A stretch of 64,000 nucleotides of DNA, taken from contig JAHEDT010000001.1 of assembly GCA_024641085.1 (NCBI GenBank), positions 124,001 to 188,000 of the forward strand. Direction: 5' to 3'. Position 1 is the first letter of the stretch. Every line of letters begins with the position of its first letter. Under the pieces are notes generated by a model, which worked only from the letters and a program-made list of their open reading frames with translations, did not search any database and was not told the origin of the DNA. Made by a program: the position numbers and the translations under genes. Origin of the DNA: Geobacteraceae bacterium. Its GTDB lineage: Bacteria; Desulfobacterota; Desulfuromonadia; Desulfuromonadales; BM103. This document shows, one piece after another, positions 18,081 through 27,351 of the stretch.

Positions 18081-19397
18081 TTATGCCCCCCACAGTATCT
18101 GGAAAACCAGGTAAAAATTCAGGCCGATGACCAGGGCGGTCACCAGCCAGGCCAGGATCGTCGTCAACTGCCAGTTGACCAGCGTGCCCATCAGGTCCCG
18201 GCGCCGGGTGAAGAGCACCAGCGGTACGATCGCGAAGGGCAGGCCGAAACTCAGCACGACCTGGCTGATCACCAGGGTGCGGGTCGGGTCAAAGCCCATG
18301 AAAATGACCACCAGTGACGGTACGATGGTAACCAGGCGGCGCAGCCAGACCGGGATATGGCGCTGCAAAAATCCCTGCATGATGACCTGACCAGCCATGG
18401 TCCCGACCGTGGTCGAAGCCAGGCCGGCCGCCAGCAGTGAGATGGCGAACATCCAGCCCGCGGCGGCGCCGAGCAAAGGCTCCAGGGTCCGGTGGGCCTC
18501 TTCGATCGAGGCGATGTCGCTCAATCCCTGGCTGTGGAAGGTGGCAGCAGCCATCATCAGCATAGCCGCATTGACGAATCCTGCCACGCCCATGGCGATG
18601 GTCACATCCGCCACCTCGAAGAAGAACAGACGCCGCTTATGTACGGGATCGGCGGTCACGATCCGTCCCTGGGTCAGGGAAGAGTGCAGGAAGATTACGT
18701 GCGGCATGATGGTGGCGCCGAGGATGCCGGTAGCCAGAAGCACACTCTCTGCGCCGGAAAACTGCGGGACCACGGCATGATAGGCGACTTTCGCCCAGTC
18801 GGGCTTGTCAAGAAAGGTTTCGATCACGTAGCAGAGCGCAATCACCCCGAGCAGGGCCGAGATGACCGCCTCCATCGGGCGAAAGCCACGGGACTGCAGA
18901 GCCAGGATGAGAAAGGTGACCACTGCTGTGAGCAGGCCGGCCAGCCAGAGCGGCATGTTGAACAGCAGGTTGAAGCCGACCGCCGCGCCGATGAATTCCG
19001 CCAGGTCGGTGGCGATAGCGACCAGTTCCATCAACACCCACATTCCCCAGACCACCGGCTTGGGGAAGTGATCGCGGCAGAGCTCGGCGAGGTTGTGGCC
19101 GGTGGCGATCCCGAGCTTGGCCGACAGGCTCTGGATCAGCATCGCCATCAGGTTGCTGGCAACCACGACCCAGAGCAGCGTGTAGCCGAATTTCGCGCCA
19201 CCTTCGATATTGGTGGCGAAATTGCCCGGATCGACATAGGCGATGCTGGCGATGAAGGCCGGCCCGAGGAAGGGCAGCAGCCGGGCCAGCCCCTTGCGTC
19301 CGTCGTCCCCGACCAGAATTCTGCCGGCGGCGGCGACGGTTCTGGCGTCGCCGTCGCCGGCAGGGGCGTTGCGCTCAGGTTTGCCTGATGTCCGCAT
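18081..19397 (-). CDS. mntH: Nramp family divalent metal transporter (MntH-like)
   Basis: 438 residues with about eleven TM segments. TM1 holds the DPGN metal motif (YVDPGNFATNIEGGAKFGY) and TM6 holds MPHVIFLHSS, supplying the Met-Pro-His metal site seen in Nramp structures. The consensus Asn after MPH is replaced by Val, a modest departure. Nramp proteins import Mn2+ or Fe2+ with protons across the inner membrane. It heads the mntH-usp-vit-mprF group and has its own predicted promoter. Confidence 0.9.
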   Translation of the reverse strand: MRTSGKPERNAPAGDGDARTVAAAGRILVGDDGRKGLARLLPFLGPAFIASIAYVDPGNFATNIEGGAKFGYTLLWVVVASNLMAMLIQSLSAKLGIATGHNLAELCRDHFPKPVVWGMWVLMELVAIATDLAEFIGAAVGFNLLFNMPLWLAGLLTAVVTFLILALQSRGFRPMEAVISALLGVIALCYVIETFLDKPDWAKVAYHAVVPQFSGAESVLLATGILGATIMPHVIFLHSSLTQGRIVTADPVHKRRLFFFEVADVTIAMGVAGFVNAAMLMMAAATFHSQGLSDIASIEEAHRTLEPLLGAAAGWMFAISLLAAGLASTTVGTMAGQVIMQGFLQRHIPVWLRRLVTIVPSLVVIFMGFDPTRTLVISQVVLSFGLPFAIVPLVLFTRRRDLMGTLVNWQLTTILAWLVTALVIGLNFYLVFQILWGA

Positions 19398-19460
19398 TTG
19401 TGAAGATACCCACCCTGTTCAGGAACCGCTGTCTGGAAAACTGCATTGCAACAGAAGCAA

Positions 19461-19488
19461 ATTATAATTCGGGGTTGTCGAGAAGCAA
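19461..19488 (-). promoter_or_regulatory. Candidate promoter of the mntH operon with AT-rich palindrome
   Basis: On the minus strand TTGCTT (19483-19488) is followed after 16 bp by TATAAT (19461-19466). The -10 box lies within the perfect palindrome AATTATAATT (19460-19469), which could be an operator for a metal-responsive repressor such as Fur or MntR; this is conjecture. The leader would be about 55 nt. Confidence 0.45.
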
Positions 19489-19538
19489 ACCCATATCAGA
19501 AATTGCGCCAGGGAGGGCGAGGATATGTCGTGCCGAAC

Positions 19539-19730
19539 TCAACCTTCCTTGATACCGAGCTTGCGCAAAATGGTGATCATCGGACACCAGTTGGTGAAGG
19601 CGCTCTGGAACAGGTTCAGGCCGACAAAGGCAGTGAAGAAGAGCCAGTAGGGCGAATGCAGTTGCGAGAGGGCCACGCTGAGCATAACGAAAAAGCCAGC
19701 GATCAGGCGCAGGTAACGATTGACGGTCAT
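19539..19730 (-). CDS. DUF2892 (YgaP-type) small membrane protein
   Basis: 63 residues with two hydrophobic segments (YLRLIAGFFVMLSVAL and YWLFFTAFVGLNLFQSAF) followed by CPMITILRKLGI, the typical end of DUF2892/YgaP transmembrane domains. In YgaP this region is fused to a rhodanese; here it stands alone. The start overlaps the stop of the upstream RND gene by 4 bp (ATGA), so it is translated with the efflux operon. Its role is unknown; sulfur-linked roles are suspected in relatives. Confidence 0.85.
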   Translation of the reverse strand: MTVNRYLRLIAGFFVMLSVALSQLHSPYWLFFTAFVGLNLFQSAFTNWCPMITILRKLGIKEG

Positions 19731-22700
19731 GACTGGAATCTCCTTGCATGAGCTTCAGGGTCACGGCCGTAGATCAGCCAGTAGACCACGGGGATGACGA
19801 TCAGGGTGAAGGCGGTGGAGGCGAAGACGCCGAAGATGATCGCCCAGGCCAGCCCGGAGAAGATCGGGTCGAGGGTGATGACCCAGTTGCCGAGCAGGGC
19901 CGCACCGGCGGTCAAAAGGATTGGACGCAGGCGCACGGCGCCGCTCTCAACCAGCGCTTCACGCAGCGGCACGCCGCGCTTGAGGGCATGGTGAATGAAA
20001 TCAATCAGGATGATCGAGTTGCGCACCACGATGCCGGCCAGGGCGATCATGCCGATCATCGCGGTTGCCGTGAAGAAAACCGGCGTGTGGTAGCCGCCCA
20101 CCGGATGGTCGAGCAGCAGGTTGAGCAGCCAGAAGCCGGGCATGATGCCGATCATGGTCAACGGTATGGCCCCCATGATGATCAGCGGCATGGCGTAGGA
20201 CCCGGTTTCCAGGATCAGCAGGATGTAGATCAGCACCAGGGCGGCGCCGAAAGCGAGCCCCAGGTCGCGGAAGACGTCGAGGGTGATTTTCCACTCCCCC
20301 TCACCGCTCCAGACCACCCGGGTGCCCTCCGGCAGGGGATGCTCGTCGAAATGGCCGCCGATGTTCAAAATCGCGTTGACCGGGCTGCGCCCGGCCATCT
20401 CACCGAACACGTAGACCACCCGCTCGAGGTTCTTGTGATAGATGGTCGACTCCAGCGTGTCGGCCTGGAACACGCCCAGTTCACCGAGCGGCACCAGGTT
20501 CCCGCCGGTGCCGCGCACCTGCAGGCTGTTGAGTGCGACCAGCGAGGAGCGTGCGGCCCGGTCCATGCGCAGCTCGATATGCAGCGGGTTGCGTTCGGTT
20601 GGCACGTGCAGCGTTCCCACCTGCTCGCCGCTCAGGGCCAGACGCAGGGTTCGGGCGATCTCGGCCACCGTGACCCCGGCCAACGCCGCCTTGCTGCGAT
20701 CGGGGAGGAAGTGGTAGCGGGCCTGGGCGAACTCCACCGTGTCGTCCACGTCAACCACTTTGTCCTCGGCGGCCATGCGCTCCGCGATCAGACCGGCTGC
20801 CTCTACCTGCTGGTTGTAAGGGGTGCCGGGATCGCCGTAGACTTCGCCGACCAAAGTTGCGATGACCGGCGGTCCCGGGGGGACTTCGACGATCTTGAGT
20901 CGGGCCCCGTGTGCTTCGGCAATCTGTGTCAGCTGATTGCGCAGGCGCAGGGTGATGTCGTGGCTCTGCTGAGAGCGCTCCCCCTTGCCGGCCAGGTTGA
21001 TGCGCAGGTCTGCCAGGTTGGGGGCCTGGCGCAGGTAGTAGTGGCGGACCATGCCGTTGAAGTCCATGGCGCTGGCGGTGCCGACGTAGGACGACACGTC
21101 CGTGACCTCGTTGACCGTCACCAGGTAGTCTTCGAGGGCCCGCACCGCGCGGTCGGTCTCCTCCAGGGTACGGCCCTCGTCAAGATCGACCACCAGCTGG
21201 AACTCGTTCTTGTTGTCGAAGGGAAGCATCTTCATCGGCACCAGCCCCAGAACCGGGAGCGCCATCGAGCCGAAGAGTAGGGCGACCACCGTGCCGACCA
21301 GCAGCCAGGCCCTACCGCGGCTGGCCAGGAAGGGGTCGAGCAGCCTGCGATAGACCCGGTAGGTGCGGCTCTCTTCGAGGACGAACTCGCCGTGACCGCC
21401 CTTGCCGTACTCCCCTTTCAGGACGTGGTAGCTCATCCAGGGGGTGATGGTGAAGGCGACCAGCAGCGACATGAGCATGGTCAGCGGCAGGTTGATTGCC
21501 ATCGGGCGCATGTAGGGCCCCATCATGCCGGTGATGAAGAGCATCGGCAGGAATGACAGGATCACCGCCAGGGTGGCCAGGATGACCGGCGGCCGCACCT
21601 CGTCGATTGCGGTCAGCACCGCATCGCGCGGCGGCTCCTTCTTCATCTTGAAGTGGCGGTAGATGTTCTCCACGTCGACGATCGGGTCATCGACCAGCAG
21701 GCCCAGGGCCAGCACCAGGGCGAACAGGGTCACCCGGTTGATCGTGTAGCCGAACCAGAAATTGACCAGCAGGGTCAGAGAGTAGATGATCGGGATCGAG
21801 ACGGCCACCACCAGCGCCTCGCGCCAGCCGAGGGCGAACAGCACCAGGGCGAGAACGGTCAGCACCGCGATCGTCAGGTGCATCATCAGTTCGTTGACCT
21901 TGTGGTTGGCCGTCTCGCCGTAGTTGCGGGTTACCCGGACCTGAATCTCCGGCGGGATGACCACGCCCTTGAGGCTGTCGACCGCAGTGATTACGTCTTC
22001 GGCCACCACCACGGCGTTGGTCCCCTTCTGCTTGGCGACGGCGATATGCACCGCATTGTAGCCGTCCGGCGCCACTTCGCTGACGCCGGTGGCCGGGCCG
22101 AAGCGCATGCGCGTGTAGCTGGTGGCTTCGGCCGAGGTGTCGTCGATCCTGGCGATATCGCGCAAAAAGACCGGACGATCGCCGTTGACGCCGACGACCA
22201 GGTCGGCAATCTCGTCGGCGCTGTTGAAAAAGCTGCCACCCCGGACGAGCAGCTCGGTGTTGTTCTGTTGAAAACTCCCCGCAGGAAGTTCAAGGTTGGC
22301 CCCGGCCAGGGCCTGGCGGACGCTCAGCAGGTCGAGATGGCGGGCCGCGGCGGCGGCCGGATCGAAGGTCACCCGCAGCGTGCGCGGCCGGCCGCCGATA
22401 ATTGTTGTCACCGAGGTGTTCTTGACCGCCTGCAGGCGATCGACGACTTCTTCGGCAACCCGGCGCAGTTCGTGGTCTGAGGCCTGGTCGGAAAAGAGGG
22501 TCAGGTTGACGATCGGCACATCATCAACCTCCACCGGCTTGATGACCCAGCCGTCTACCCCGGGCGGGACAATGTCGCTGTGCGTGGAGATCTTGTTGTG
22601 CAGTTTGACCAGCGACTGGATGCGGTCCTCGCCGACGTAGAAGCGCGCGGTGACGATCGCCAGGTCGGGGCGGGACATGGAATAGACGTACTCGACACCG

Positions 22701-22948
22701 TCAACCTGCCAAAGCAGCTTCTCCAGGCGGGTTGCGACCTGTTTCTCCACTTCGGCGGCACTTGCGCCCGGCATGTGCACGTAGACGTCGGCCAGCGGCA
22801 CGACGATCTGCGGCTCTTCTTCGCGGGGGGTCAGCGCCAGGGCGACAATCCCGGCGATCACCGAGAGGATGATCAGGATGGTCGACAGGTTGCCTTCGAG
22901 GAACCGGGCGACGATGCGGGATGGCAGCGAGTGCTTCTGACCGCTCAT
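19727..22948 (-). CDS. RND efflux permease (AcrB/MdtC-like)
   Basis: 1073 residues in the usual two-half RND plan: TM1 near 18-38, a large periplasmic porter domain, TM2-6, TM7, a second porter domain and TM8-12. The TM4 motif GLLVDDPIVDVENIYRHFK carries the paired Asp residues of proton relay. The family normally has Ala after the second Asp; here it is Pro. RND pumps move drugs, metals or lipophilic compounds out through a TolC channel. The ATG overlaps the adaptor stop by one base (TGATG), showing translational coupling. Substrate is unknown. Confidence 0.92.
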   Translation of the reverse strand: MSGQKHSLPSRIVARFLEGNLSTILIILSVIAGIVALALTPREEEPQIVVPLADVYVHMPGASAAEVEKQVATRLEKLLWQVDGVEYVYSMSRPDLAIVTARFYVGEDRIQSLVKLHNKISTHSDIVPPGVDGWVIKPVEVDDVPIVNLTLFSDQASDHELRRVAEEVVDRLQAVKNTSVTTIIGGRPRTLRVTFDPAAAAARHLDLLSVRQALAGANLELPAGSFQQNNTELLVRGGSFFNSADEIADLVVGVNGDRPVFLRDIARIDDTSAEATSYTRMRFGPATGVSEVAPDGYNAVHIAVAKQKGTNAVVVAEDVITAVDSLKGVVIPPEIQVRVTRNYGETANHKVNELMMHLTIAVLTVLALVLFALGWREALVVAVSIPIIYSLTLLVNFWFGYTINRVTLFALVLALGLLVDDPIVDVENIYRHFKMKKEPPRDAVLTAIDEVRPPVILATLAVILSFLPMLFITGMMGPYMRPMAINLPLTMLMSLLVAFTITPWMSYHVLKGEYGKGGHGEFVLEESRTYRVYRRLLDPFLASRGRAWLLVGTVVALLFGSMALPVLGLVPMKMLPFDNKNEFQLVVDLDEGRTLEETDRAVRALEDYLVTVNEVTDVSSYVGTASAMDFNGMVRHYYLRQAPNLADLRINLAGKGERSQQSHDITLRLRNQLTQIAEAHGARLKIVEVPPGPPVIATLVGEVYGDPGTPYNQQVEAAGLIAERMAAEDKVVDVDDTVEFAQARYHFLPDRSKAALAGVTVAEIARTLRLALSGEQVGTLHVPTERNPLHIELRMDRAARSSLVALNSLQVRGTGGNLVPLGELGVFQADTLESTIYHKNLERVVYVFGEMAGRSPVNAILNIGGHFDEHPLPEGTRVVWSGEGEWKITLDVFRDLGLAFGAALVLIYILLILETGSYAMPLIIMGAIPLTMIGIMPGFWLLNLLLDHPVGGYHTPVFFTATAMIGMIALAGIVVRNSIILIDFIHHALKRGVPLREALVESGAVRLRPILLTAGAALLGNWVITLDPIFSGLAWAIIFGVFASTAFTLIVIPVVYWLIYGRDPEAHARRFQS

Positions 22949-24054
22949 CAGTTGCGCTCCAGGCGTGCCCCGTGACGGGCCCTGGCCAACTCCCCGGCGG
23001 CGATCTCTTCTCCGGCCTGCAGACCCGAGAGAATTTCGACCTGGTCGCCATGCACGGTTCCCGTCCGTACCAGGCGGTAGTGCAGGATGTCGTGCTCGAC
23101 CACGTAAACCCCGGTCAACTGGCCACGGGTAACGACTGCCTGCCGGGGGATCATGAGAGTCGTCATCCCGGCGCCTTCGGTCAGGAGCACCCGGGCGAAG
23201 AGCCCGTTTTTCAGGGCCGGGTCATCAGGCAGGGACAACCACGCCGAGATGGTGCGCGAGCCCGGGTCGGCCGTCGGCAGCAGTTCCGAAAGGGTTCCGG
23301 TCAGCTCCTTGTCGAGCGCCGGGAGCTCGACCCGGAAATGGTCGCCGAGCTGATGCCGGGTCGCCAGGCTTTCGGGCAACGCCACCCGGACCAGCAGCGG
23401 TCCGCTGCGGTCAAGGTGCAGCAGGGGGGAGCCCGGCTGCACGGTGCTGCCGGAATCGACCAGGATTTCGGCAACCGTGGCGGCGTAGGGGGCCCTGACC
23501 GTCGCCTGCTCAGCCATGGTTCGGGCGCTGTTGCGTTGAGCCCGGCTGACCTCCAGGGCGGCTTTGACCGCACCCAGACGCTCTGCGGCGGCATCCCGCT
23601 CAGCCTTGACCTGGTCGAACTCATAGGGGGTGACCGCACGAGCGTCGCGCAGCTTGACGAAGCGTGCATAGGTCGCTTCGGCCAGCTCATGGTTGGTCTC
23701 GGCTTCTGCCAGGTGCCGTTCGGCAGCGGTCACGGACGATTCGGCAGAATGCAAATCACTGCTGGCCGTTTCGCCGCTCAAGGTCAGCAGGGTCTCGCCG
23801 GGCTTCACGACCTGCCCTTTGCTCACCAGAATGTGCGCCACCTGGCCGGGGATTCTGGCCGCCAGCAGCCCGCGGTCGGTGCTCTCGAGGGTCCCCGGCA
23901 GGGCATAGCGCGCCGGCACGGGGACCGGCTCAACCACCGTGGTGGTCAGTCCGCTCACGGCTGCAGGCTGGTCGGCCGTCTGCCCCGGTTCGATGCGCTC
24001 TCCACAGGAAGTGATAGTCAGTAGGACAGTCAGGAGGAGAAGCTGTCGGGTCAT
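22948..24054 (-). CDS. RND periplasmic adaptor (membrane fusion protein)
   Basis: 368 residues with an N-terminal lipoprotein signal (LLLLTVLLTITSCGER; lipid-attached Cys near residue 17). Lipoyl halves (LAARIPGQVAHILVSKGQVV and RAPYAATVAEILVDSG) flank a coiled-coil hairpin (about 105-165), then beta-barrel and membrane-proximal domains. It links the RND pump to the outer membrane channel in the periplasm. The start overlaps the tolC stop by 4 bp (ATGA). Confidence 0.9.
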   Translation of the reverse strand: MTRQLLLLTVLLTITSCGERIEPGQTADQPAAVSGLTTTVVEPVPVPARYALPGTLESTDRGLLAARIPGQVAHILVSKGQVVKPGETLLTLSGETASSDLHSAESSVTAAERHLAEAETNHELAEATYARFVKLRDARAVTPYEFDQVKAERDAAAERLGAVKAALEVSRAQRNSARTMAEQATVRAPYAATVAEILVDSGSTVQPGSPLLHLDRSGPLLVRVALPESLATRHQLGDHFRVELPALDKELTGTLSELLPTADPGSRTISAWLSLPDDPALKNGLFARVLLTEGAGMTTLMIPRQAVVTRGQLTGVYVVEHDILHYRLVRTGTVHGDQVEILSGLQAGEEIAAGELARARHGARLERN

Positions 24055-25397
24055 GGACGGGCCTCGCTTTCGGGACGCAGGGCCTGCAACAAGGTGCCCT
24101 GCTCGTAATAAATTTGTGCACGTGCAGCGATCAGGCCGGTTTCGGCGGCCGCCAGCTCACTGCGTACCCGGGCCAGTTCGGTCTGCACGGCGAGCAGGTC
24201 CGACATCGTGGCCAGGCCGGCGGCGTAGCGTTGGGAAACCAACTCGCGGCTGGCCTCGGCTGAGGCCAGCGAGCTTTGTGCCAACTCCAGTTGGGCCTCG
24301 GCCTCCCCGGTCTGCTGAATAGCCTCGGCGACTGCGAGCCGGGCCTGGCGATGCAGCTCGCGCTCCTGCAATTCTAGGGCGAGCTGTCGGGCGCGGGCTC
24401 CGGCCAGGGCACTGGAACGTTCCCCGGCATCAAAGATCACCCATTCCAAACCGGCGCTGACGCTCCATGCTTCGGCCTCGTCGGTGAAGGTCAGGTCGCG
24501 CTCGTTCCAGAAGTAGGATGCCTGCAGGCCGATGCGTGGCAGGTAGGTGGCCTGCTTTTGCCGGGTCGCAAGTTCGGCGCCGGCCACGGTCTTGGCCATG
24601 GCGGCGAGATCGCCGCGCTGCATGGCGGTATTTTTATCCGGGAGCGGGATCGCGTCGATCAGCGCCGGTACAGCGATATCGATCATCCCGTCTGGCCGGC
24701 CGATTGCCAGGGCCAGGCGGCGCTGAGCACTTTGTACGCTGTTGCGGGCGACCAGCAACTGCCGGCGCACGTCGTTGCGCAGGACTTCACTGCGCAGGGT
24801 GTCGGCATGCAGGCCCATGCCGGCAGCTTCGCGTTCCTGGGCCATGGTCACCAGCTCTCCGGCTTCGGCAAGCGACTGCTCGGCCCAACCCTGCCGGGCG
24901 TGGCCCTGCTGCACGGCAAGGTAGGCCATCAGGGTCGCCAGAACCGCCTCCTCACGGTGGCGGCCATGCCGAGCGCTGACCGCGTCGCGGTCGAGCGCCG
25001 CCCGCTCCTTGTCAAACTTGAGGTCGGGATCAAAGAGCGGTTGGCTGAGGGTCAGGCGGGTTTCGAAGTTGCTGCGTGCCGGGGGATCATTGTATGAGCT
25101 GGCATCAGGACTCAACTCAAAACGTTTCTGGTTCAAGCTGGTAAAGAGGCTGCCACCGGGCTCATCGGTGCGTGTGAAGCGCTCGCTCAGGCTCAGGCGC
25201 GGCAGGTAACGGCTCGACCGTGCCTGTGCGATGGCCTCAGCAGCGGCCACATCGGCAGCGCTGGCCTGCACCATGGGACGCTCACGAAGGGTCGCGGCCA
25301 GCGCCTCGCTGAGGGTCACCTGCTCTATGGCCCAGGATGGAGTCGTTGAGCAGAGCAGTATCAGGCCAAGCAACAGGTTTTGTGCAGTTCTTGTCAT
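24051..25397 (-). CDS. TolC family outer membrane channel (RND operon)
   Basis: 448 residues from the ATG at 25397. It begins with a signal peptide (LLLGLILLCSTTPSWA) and continues with two efflux-protein repeats, for example LSEALAATLRERPMVQASAA and LEWVIFDAGERSSALAGARA. The frame could extend to a TTG at 25439, but that codon coincides with the predicted -35 box. No ribosome binding site precedes 25397, and the predicted transcript would start only about 7 nt upstream, so the mRNA may be nearly leaderless. It is the first gene of the tolC-MFP-RND-DUF2892 operon. Confidence 0.88.
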   Translation of the reverse strand: MTRTAQNLLLGLILLCSTTPSWAIEQVTLSEALAATLRERPMVQASAADVAAAEAIAQARSSRYLPRLSLSERFTRTDEPGGSLFTSLNQKRFELSPDASSYNDPPARSNFETRLTLSQPLFDPDLKFDKERAALDRDAVSARHGRHREEAVLATLMAYLAVQQGHARQGWAEQSLAEAGELVTMAQEREAAGMGLHADTLRSEVLRNDVRRQLLVARNSVQSAQRRLALAIGRPDGMIDIAVPALIDAIPLPDKNTAMQRGDLAAMAKTVAGAELATRQKQATYLPRIGLQASYFWNERDLTFTDEAEAWSVSAGLEWVIFDAGERSSALAGARARQLALELQERELHRQARLAVAEAIQQTGEAEAQLELAQSSLASAEASRELVSQRYAAGLATMSDLLAVQTELARVRSELAAAETGLIAARAQIYYEQGTLLQALRPESEARP

Positions 25398-25410
25398 AGA
25401 TAACAATATA

Positions 25411-25439
25411 TATATATGAATGTTTAAGTACAAGCTCAA
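25411..25439 (-). promoter_or_regulatory. Candidate promoter of the tolC-MFP-RND operon
   Basis: On the minus strand TTGAGC (25434-25439) and TATATA (25411-25416) are 17 bp apart. The -10 region lies in an alternating AT run (25406-25417), so other registers are possible. The start point would fall within about 10 nt of the ATG at 25397. Confidence 0.5.
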
Positions 25440-25550
25440 TTTCGTATTTATTCGGATTGTTTAATTTTTAACATATTCTGGCCAAAAGTTAAGTTTCTCC
25501 AAGCAAATAGCAACCATGCGCGGGCTGATGACGTGCGCGGCGGAAAAGGG

Positions 25551-25579
25551 TTGCAAATAAAACACCGTTTGTTTAAAAT
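25551..25579 (+). promoter_or_regulatory. Candidate promoter of the TRAP transporter operon
   Basis: TTGCAA at 25551-25556 and TAAAAT at 25574-25579 are separated by exactly 17 bp. A second, consensus -10-like TATAAT lies at 25589-25594 but lacks a good -35 partner. The leader before the dctP ATG would be about 75 nt. Confidence 0.5.
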
Positions 25580-25659
25580 GCGGTTTCTTATAATGTGTTG
25601 TAACCATCGGATTCTCAGACGATTGTGGAAATTTAATCTAAAACAAAGGAGTGGCGACG

Positions 25660-26703
25660 ATGAAAAGATCTGTTCTGTTGGGTTTGATTGTTTGTGTGGC
25701 GCTGGCCGTAACCGTTGGCCTGAGTTTCGCTGCAGAGAAGAAGGACCCGCTCGCGGCCTGGAAGGCGAATTTCGATCCGAGTGGCGCCGAGTACACCTAT
25801 ATCCTGTCGAATATCTCCCACCCGGTCATCGAAGGTGTCGGCTTCGGTTATCGCCTGCGTGACCGCGTCTGGTCAGAATCAAAGGGCCGGCTCTATGTCG
25901 ACTTCCGCCCTCTCGCCCAGTTGGGCGGAGAAAAGGACGTCATCAACAAGCTCAAGCTTGGTGCGGTCCACGGCATGCTGAGTTCCTCGGTGGCCGCCGC
26001 CAACGTTGCCGACACCCTCGGCATCGTCAATCTGCCTTACGTCGTCGACACCTTTGACAAGCTCGACAAGTTCCGTAACACTCCGGAGCTCTGGAAGCCC
26101 TTTGCCGACAGCGCCCTGCCGAGCGGTCTCATGACGGTCGACGTCACCGGATACGGCCCCTACGGCTGGGCCACCACGACCCCGGTCAAGACCCTTGATG
26201 ACGCCAAGACCATCAACTTTCGTATCGCCGAAGCTCCGGTTAATGCCGATTTCTACAAAGCCTGGGGCCTCAAGTTCACCATCATGCCCTGGCCGGATGT
26301 TCCCCAGGCCCTGCAGACCGGCGTAATCAGCGGTCTCGACCACACGGCGATCGTCTGTAACATCACCAAGAAGTTCACCATCGCCAAGAACTTCACCGAA
26401 CTCGATTACGCCCAGGGGCTCTTCATCCACCTGATGAACAAGAAATGGTACGACAAGCTGCCCGCCGACCTGCAGAAGGTCCTGATCACGGCCATCGTCG
26501 AGGAAAGTGCCAAGACCCGTGACCTGACCCGCAAGCAGCATGACGACCAGGTCGCCAAGGCTAAGGAAGCCGGCGTCGCCTTCTTCAAGCTGTCGACGGC
26601 TGATCAGCAGAAACTGATCGACGTGACCGCCCCGGTCTATCAGTCCTGGGGTGAAAAGATCGGCATGGATTACTTTAAAAAGGTCCAGGCTGGCCTCAAA
26701 TAA
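25660..26703 (+). CDS. dctP: TRAP transporter solute-binding protein (DctP family)
   Basis: 347 residues from the ATG at 25660, with AAAGGAG about 8 bp upstream; a GTG at 25651 is less likely because it overlaps that site. A signal peptide ends near residue 24 (TVGLSFA). DctP features follow: the strand/helix pattern around LGAVHGMLSSS and the conserved Arg-containing segment TINFRIAEAPVNADF, where the Arg binds a carboxylate in family structures, then WPDVPQALQTGVISGLD. It captures an organic acid in the periplasm for DctQM. The ligand cannot be told from the sequence. Confidence 0.92.
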   Translation: MKRSVLLGLIVCVALAVTVGLSFAAEKKDPLAAWKANFDPSGAEYTYILSNISHPVIEGVGFGYRLRDRVWSESKGRLYVDFRPLAQLGGEKDVINKLKLGAVHGMLSSSVAAANVADTLGIVNLPYVVDTFDKLDKFRNTPELWKPFADSALPSGLMTVDVTGYGPYGWATTTPVKTLDDAKTINFRIAEAPVNADFYKAWGLKFTIMPWPDVPQALQTGVISGLDHTAIVCNITKKFTIAKNFTELDYAQGLFIHLMNKKWYDKLPADLQKVLITAIVEESAKTRDLTRKQHDDQVAKAKEAGVAFFKLSTADQQKLIDVTAPVYQSWGEKIGMDYFKKVQAGLK

Positions 26704-26736
26704 TTGATTCCTTAGACGAAACCCGTTATGCTTGGC

Positions 26737-26771
26737 GACCGGGGAGAGGCCCTCTCCCCGGTCGTTTTTTT
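26737..26771 (+). terminator. Strong intrinsic terminator between dctP and dctQ
   Basis: GACCGGGGAGAGG (26737-26749) and its exact complement (26751-26763) form a GC-rich hairpin followed by seven T (26765-26771). Lying 33 bp after the dctP stop and inside the operon, it probably acts as a partial terminator that keeps the binding protein in excess over the permeases. Confidence 0.88.
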
Positions 26772-26827
26772 GCAGTGCTCTCGCACATGGCGATGCTTCA
26801 ACCGGTTCTGGGCAGCCACAGACTCCG

Positions 26828-27349
26828 ATGAAAAAACTGATTTACTACATACACCGCACCTTTTCCCTGGTCGAAGACTGGAGCCTGTTTGTCACGGTCA
26901 TGGTGGCACTGGCCGTTGCCATTGCCAATGTCGCCCTGCGCAAAATCACCAATGACGTCAACCTCTACTGGTCCGACGAAGTCGTGCGCAAGACGATCTT
27001 TTTCACCACTTACGTCGGGTGCATCGCGGCGATCCGCAACCGGTCCCTGATCCGCATCGACGCCCTGCCGCAGCTCTTCCCGATCATCAAAAAGCCGCTG
27101 ACGCTGCTCAGTCACCTGGGCGTGCTGGTGTTTTCCGGTATCATGGTCAATCTCGGCTACCAGCTGACCGCGCTGGTCTACCAGGACCAGTACGCCAAGA
27201 CCGCCTCGCTGCAGATTCCGGAGTGGTACTTTTACGCCGTCCTGCCGATCATGGGGGCCATGATGTTCGTCCGTACCCTGATCGTCATGGTGGAAGACTG
27301 GTTCGGCATCACGCTGACGGATCCGCCGGTCAAGGACGAGGTGCCCTGA
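26828..27349 (+). CDS. dctQ: TRAP transporter small permease (DctQ family)
   Basis: 173 residues from the ATG at 26828. The frame is open further upstream to 26732, but that part runs through the terminator and is not protein-like. Four hydrophobic segments are present (about 15-35, 55-70, 90-110 and 135-155), with the DctQ features NDVNLYWSDEVVRKTIFF and RNRSLIRIDAL. DctQ pairs with DctM in the inner membrane. No clear ribosome binding site is seen before the ATG, which is unusual among its neighbours. Confidence 0.88.
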   Translation: MKKLIYYIHRTFSLVEDWSLFVTVMVALAVAIANVALRKITNDVNLYWSDEVVRKTIFFTTYVGCIAAIRNRSLIRIDALPQLFPIIKKPLTLLSHLGVLVFSGIMVNLGYQLTALVYQDQYAKTASLQIPEWYFYAVLPIMGAMMFVRTLIVMVEDWFGITLTDPPVKDEVP

Positions 27350-27351
27350 CC

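Noticed and set aside
19748-21280. 510-codon plus-strand frame opposite the RND permease
   Set aside because: Antisense shadow; Gln/Asp/His-rich, with no motif or ribosome binding site.
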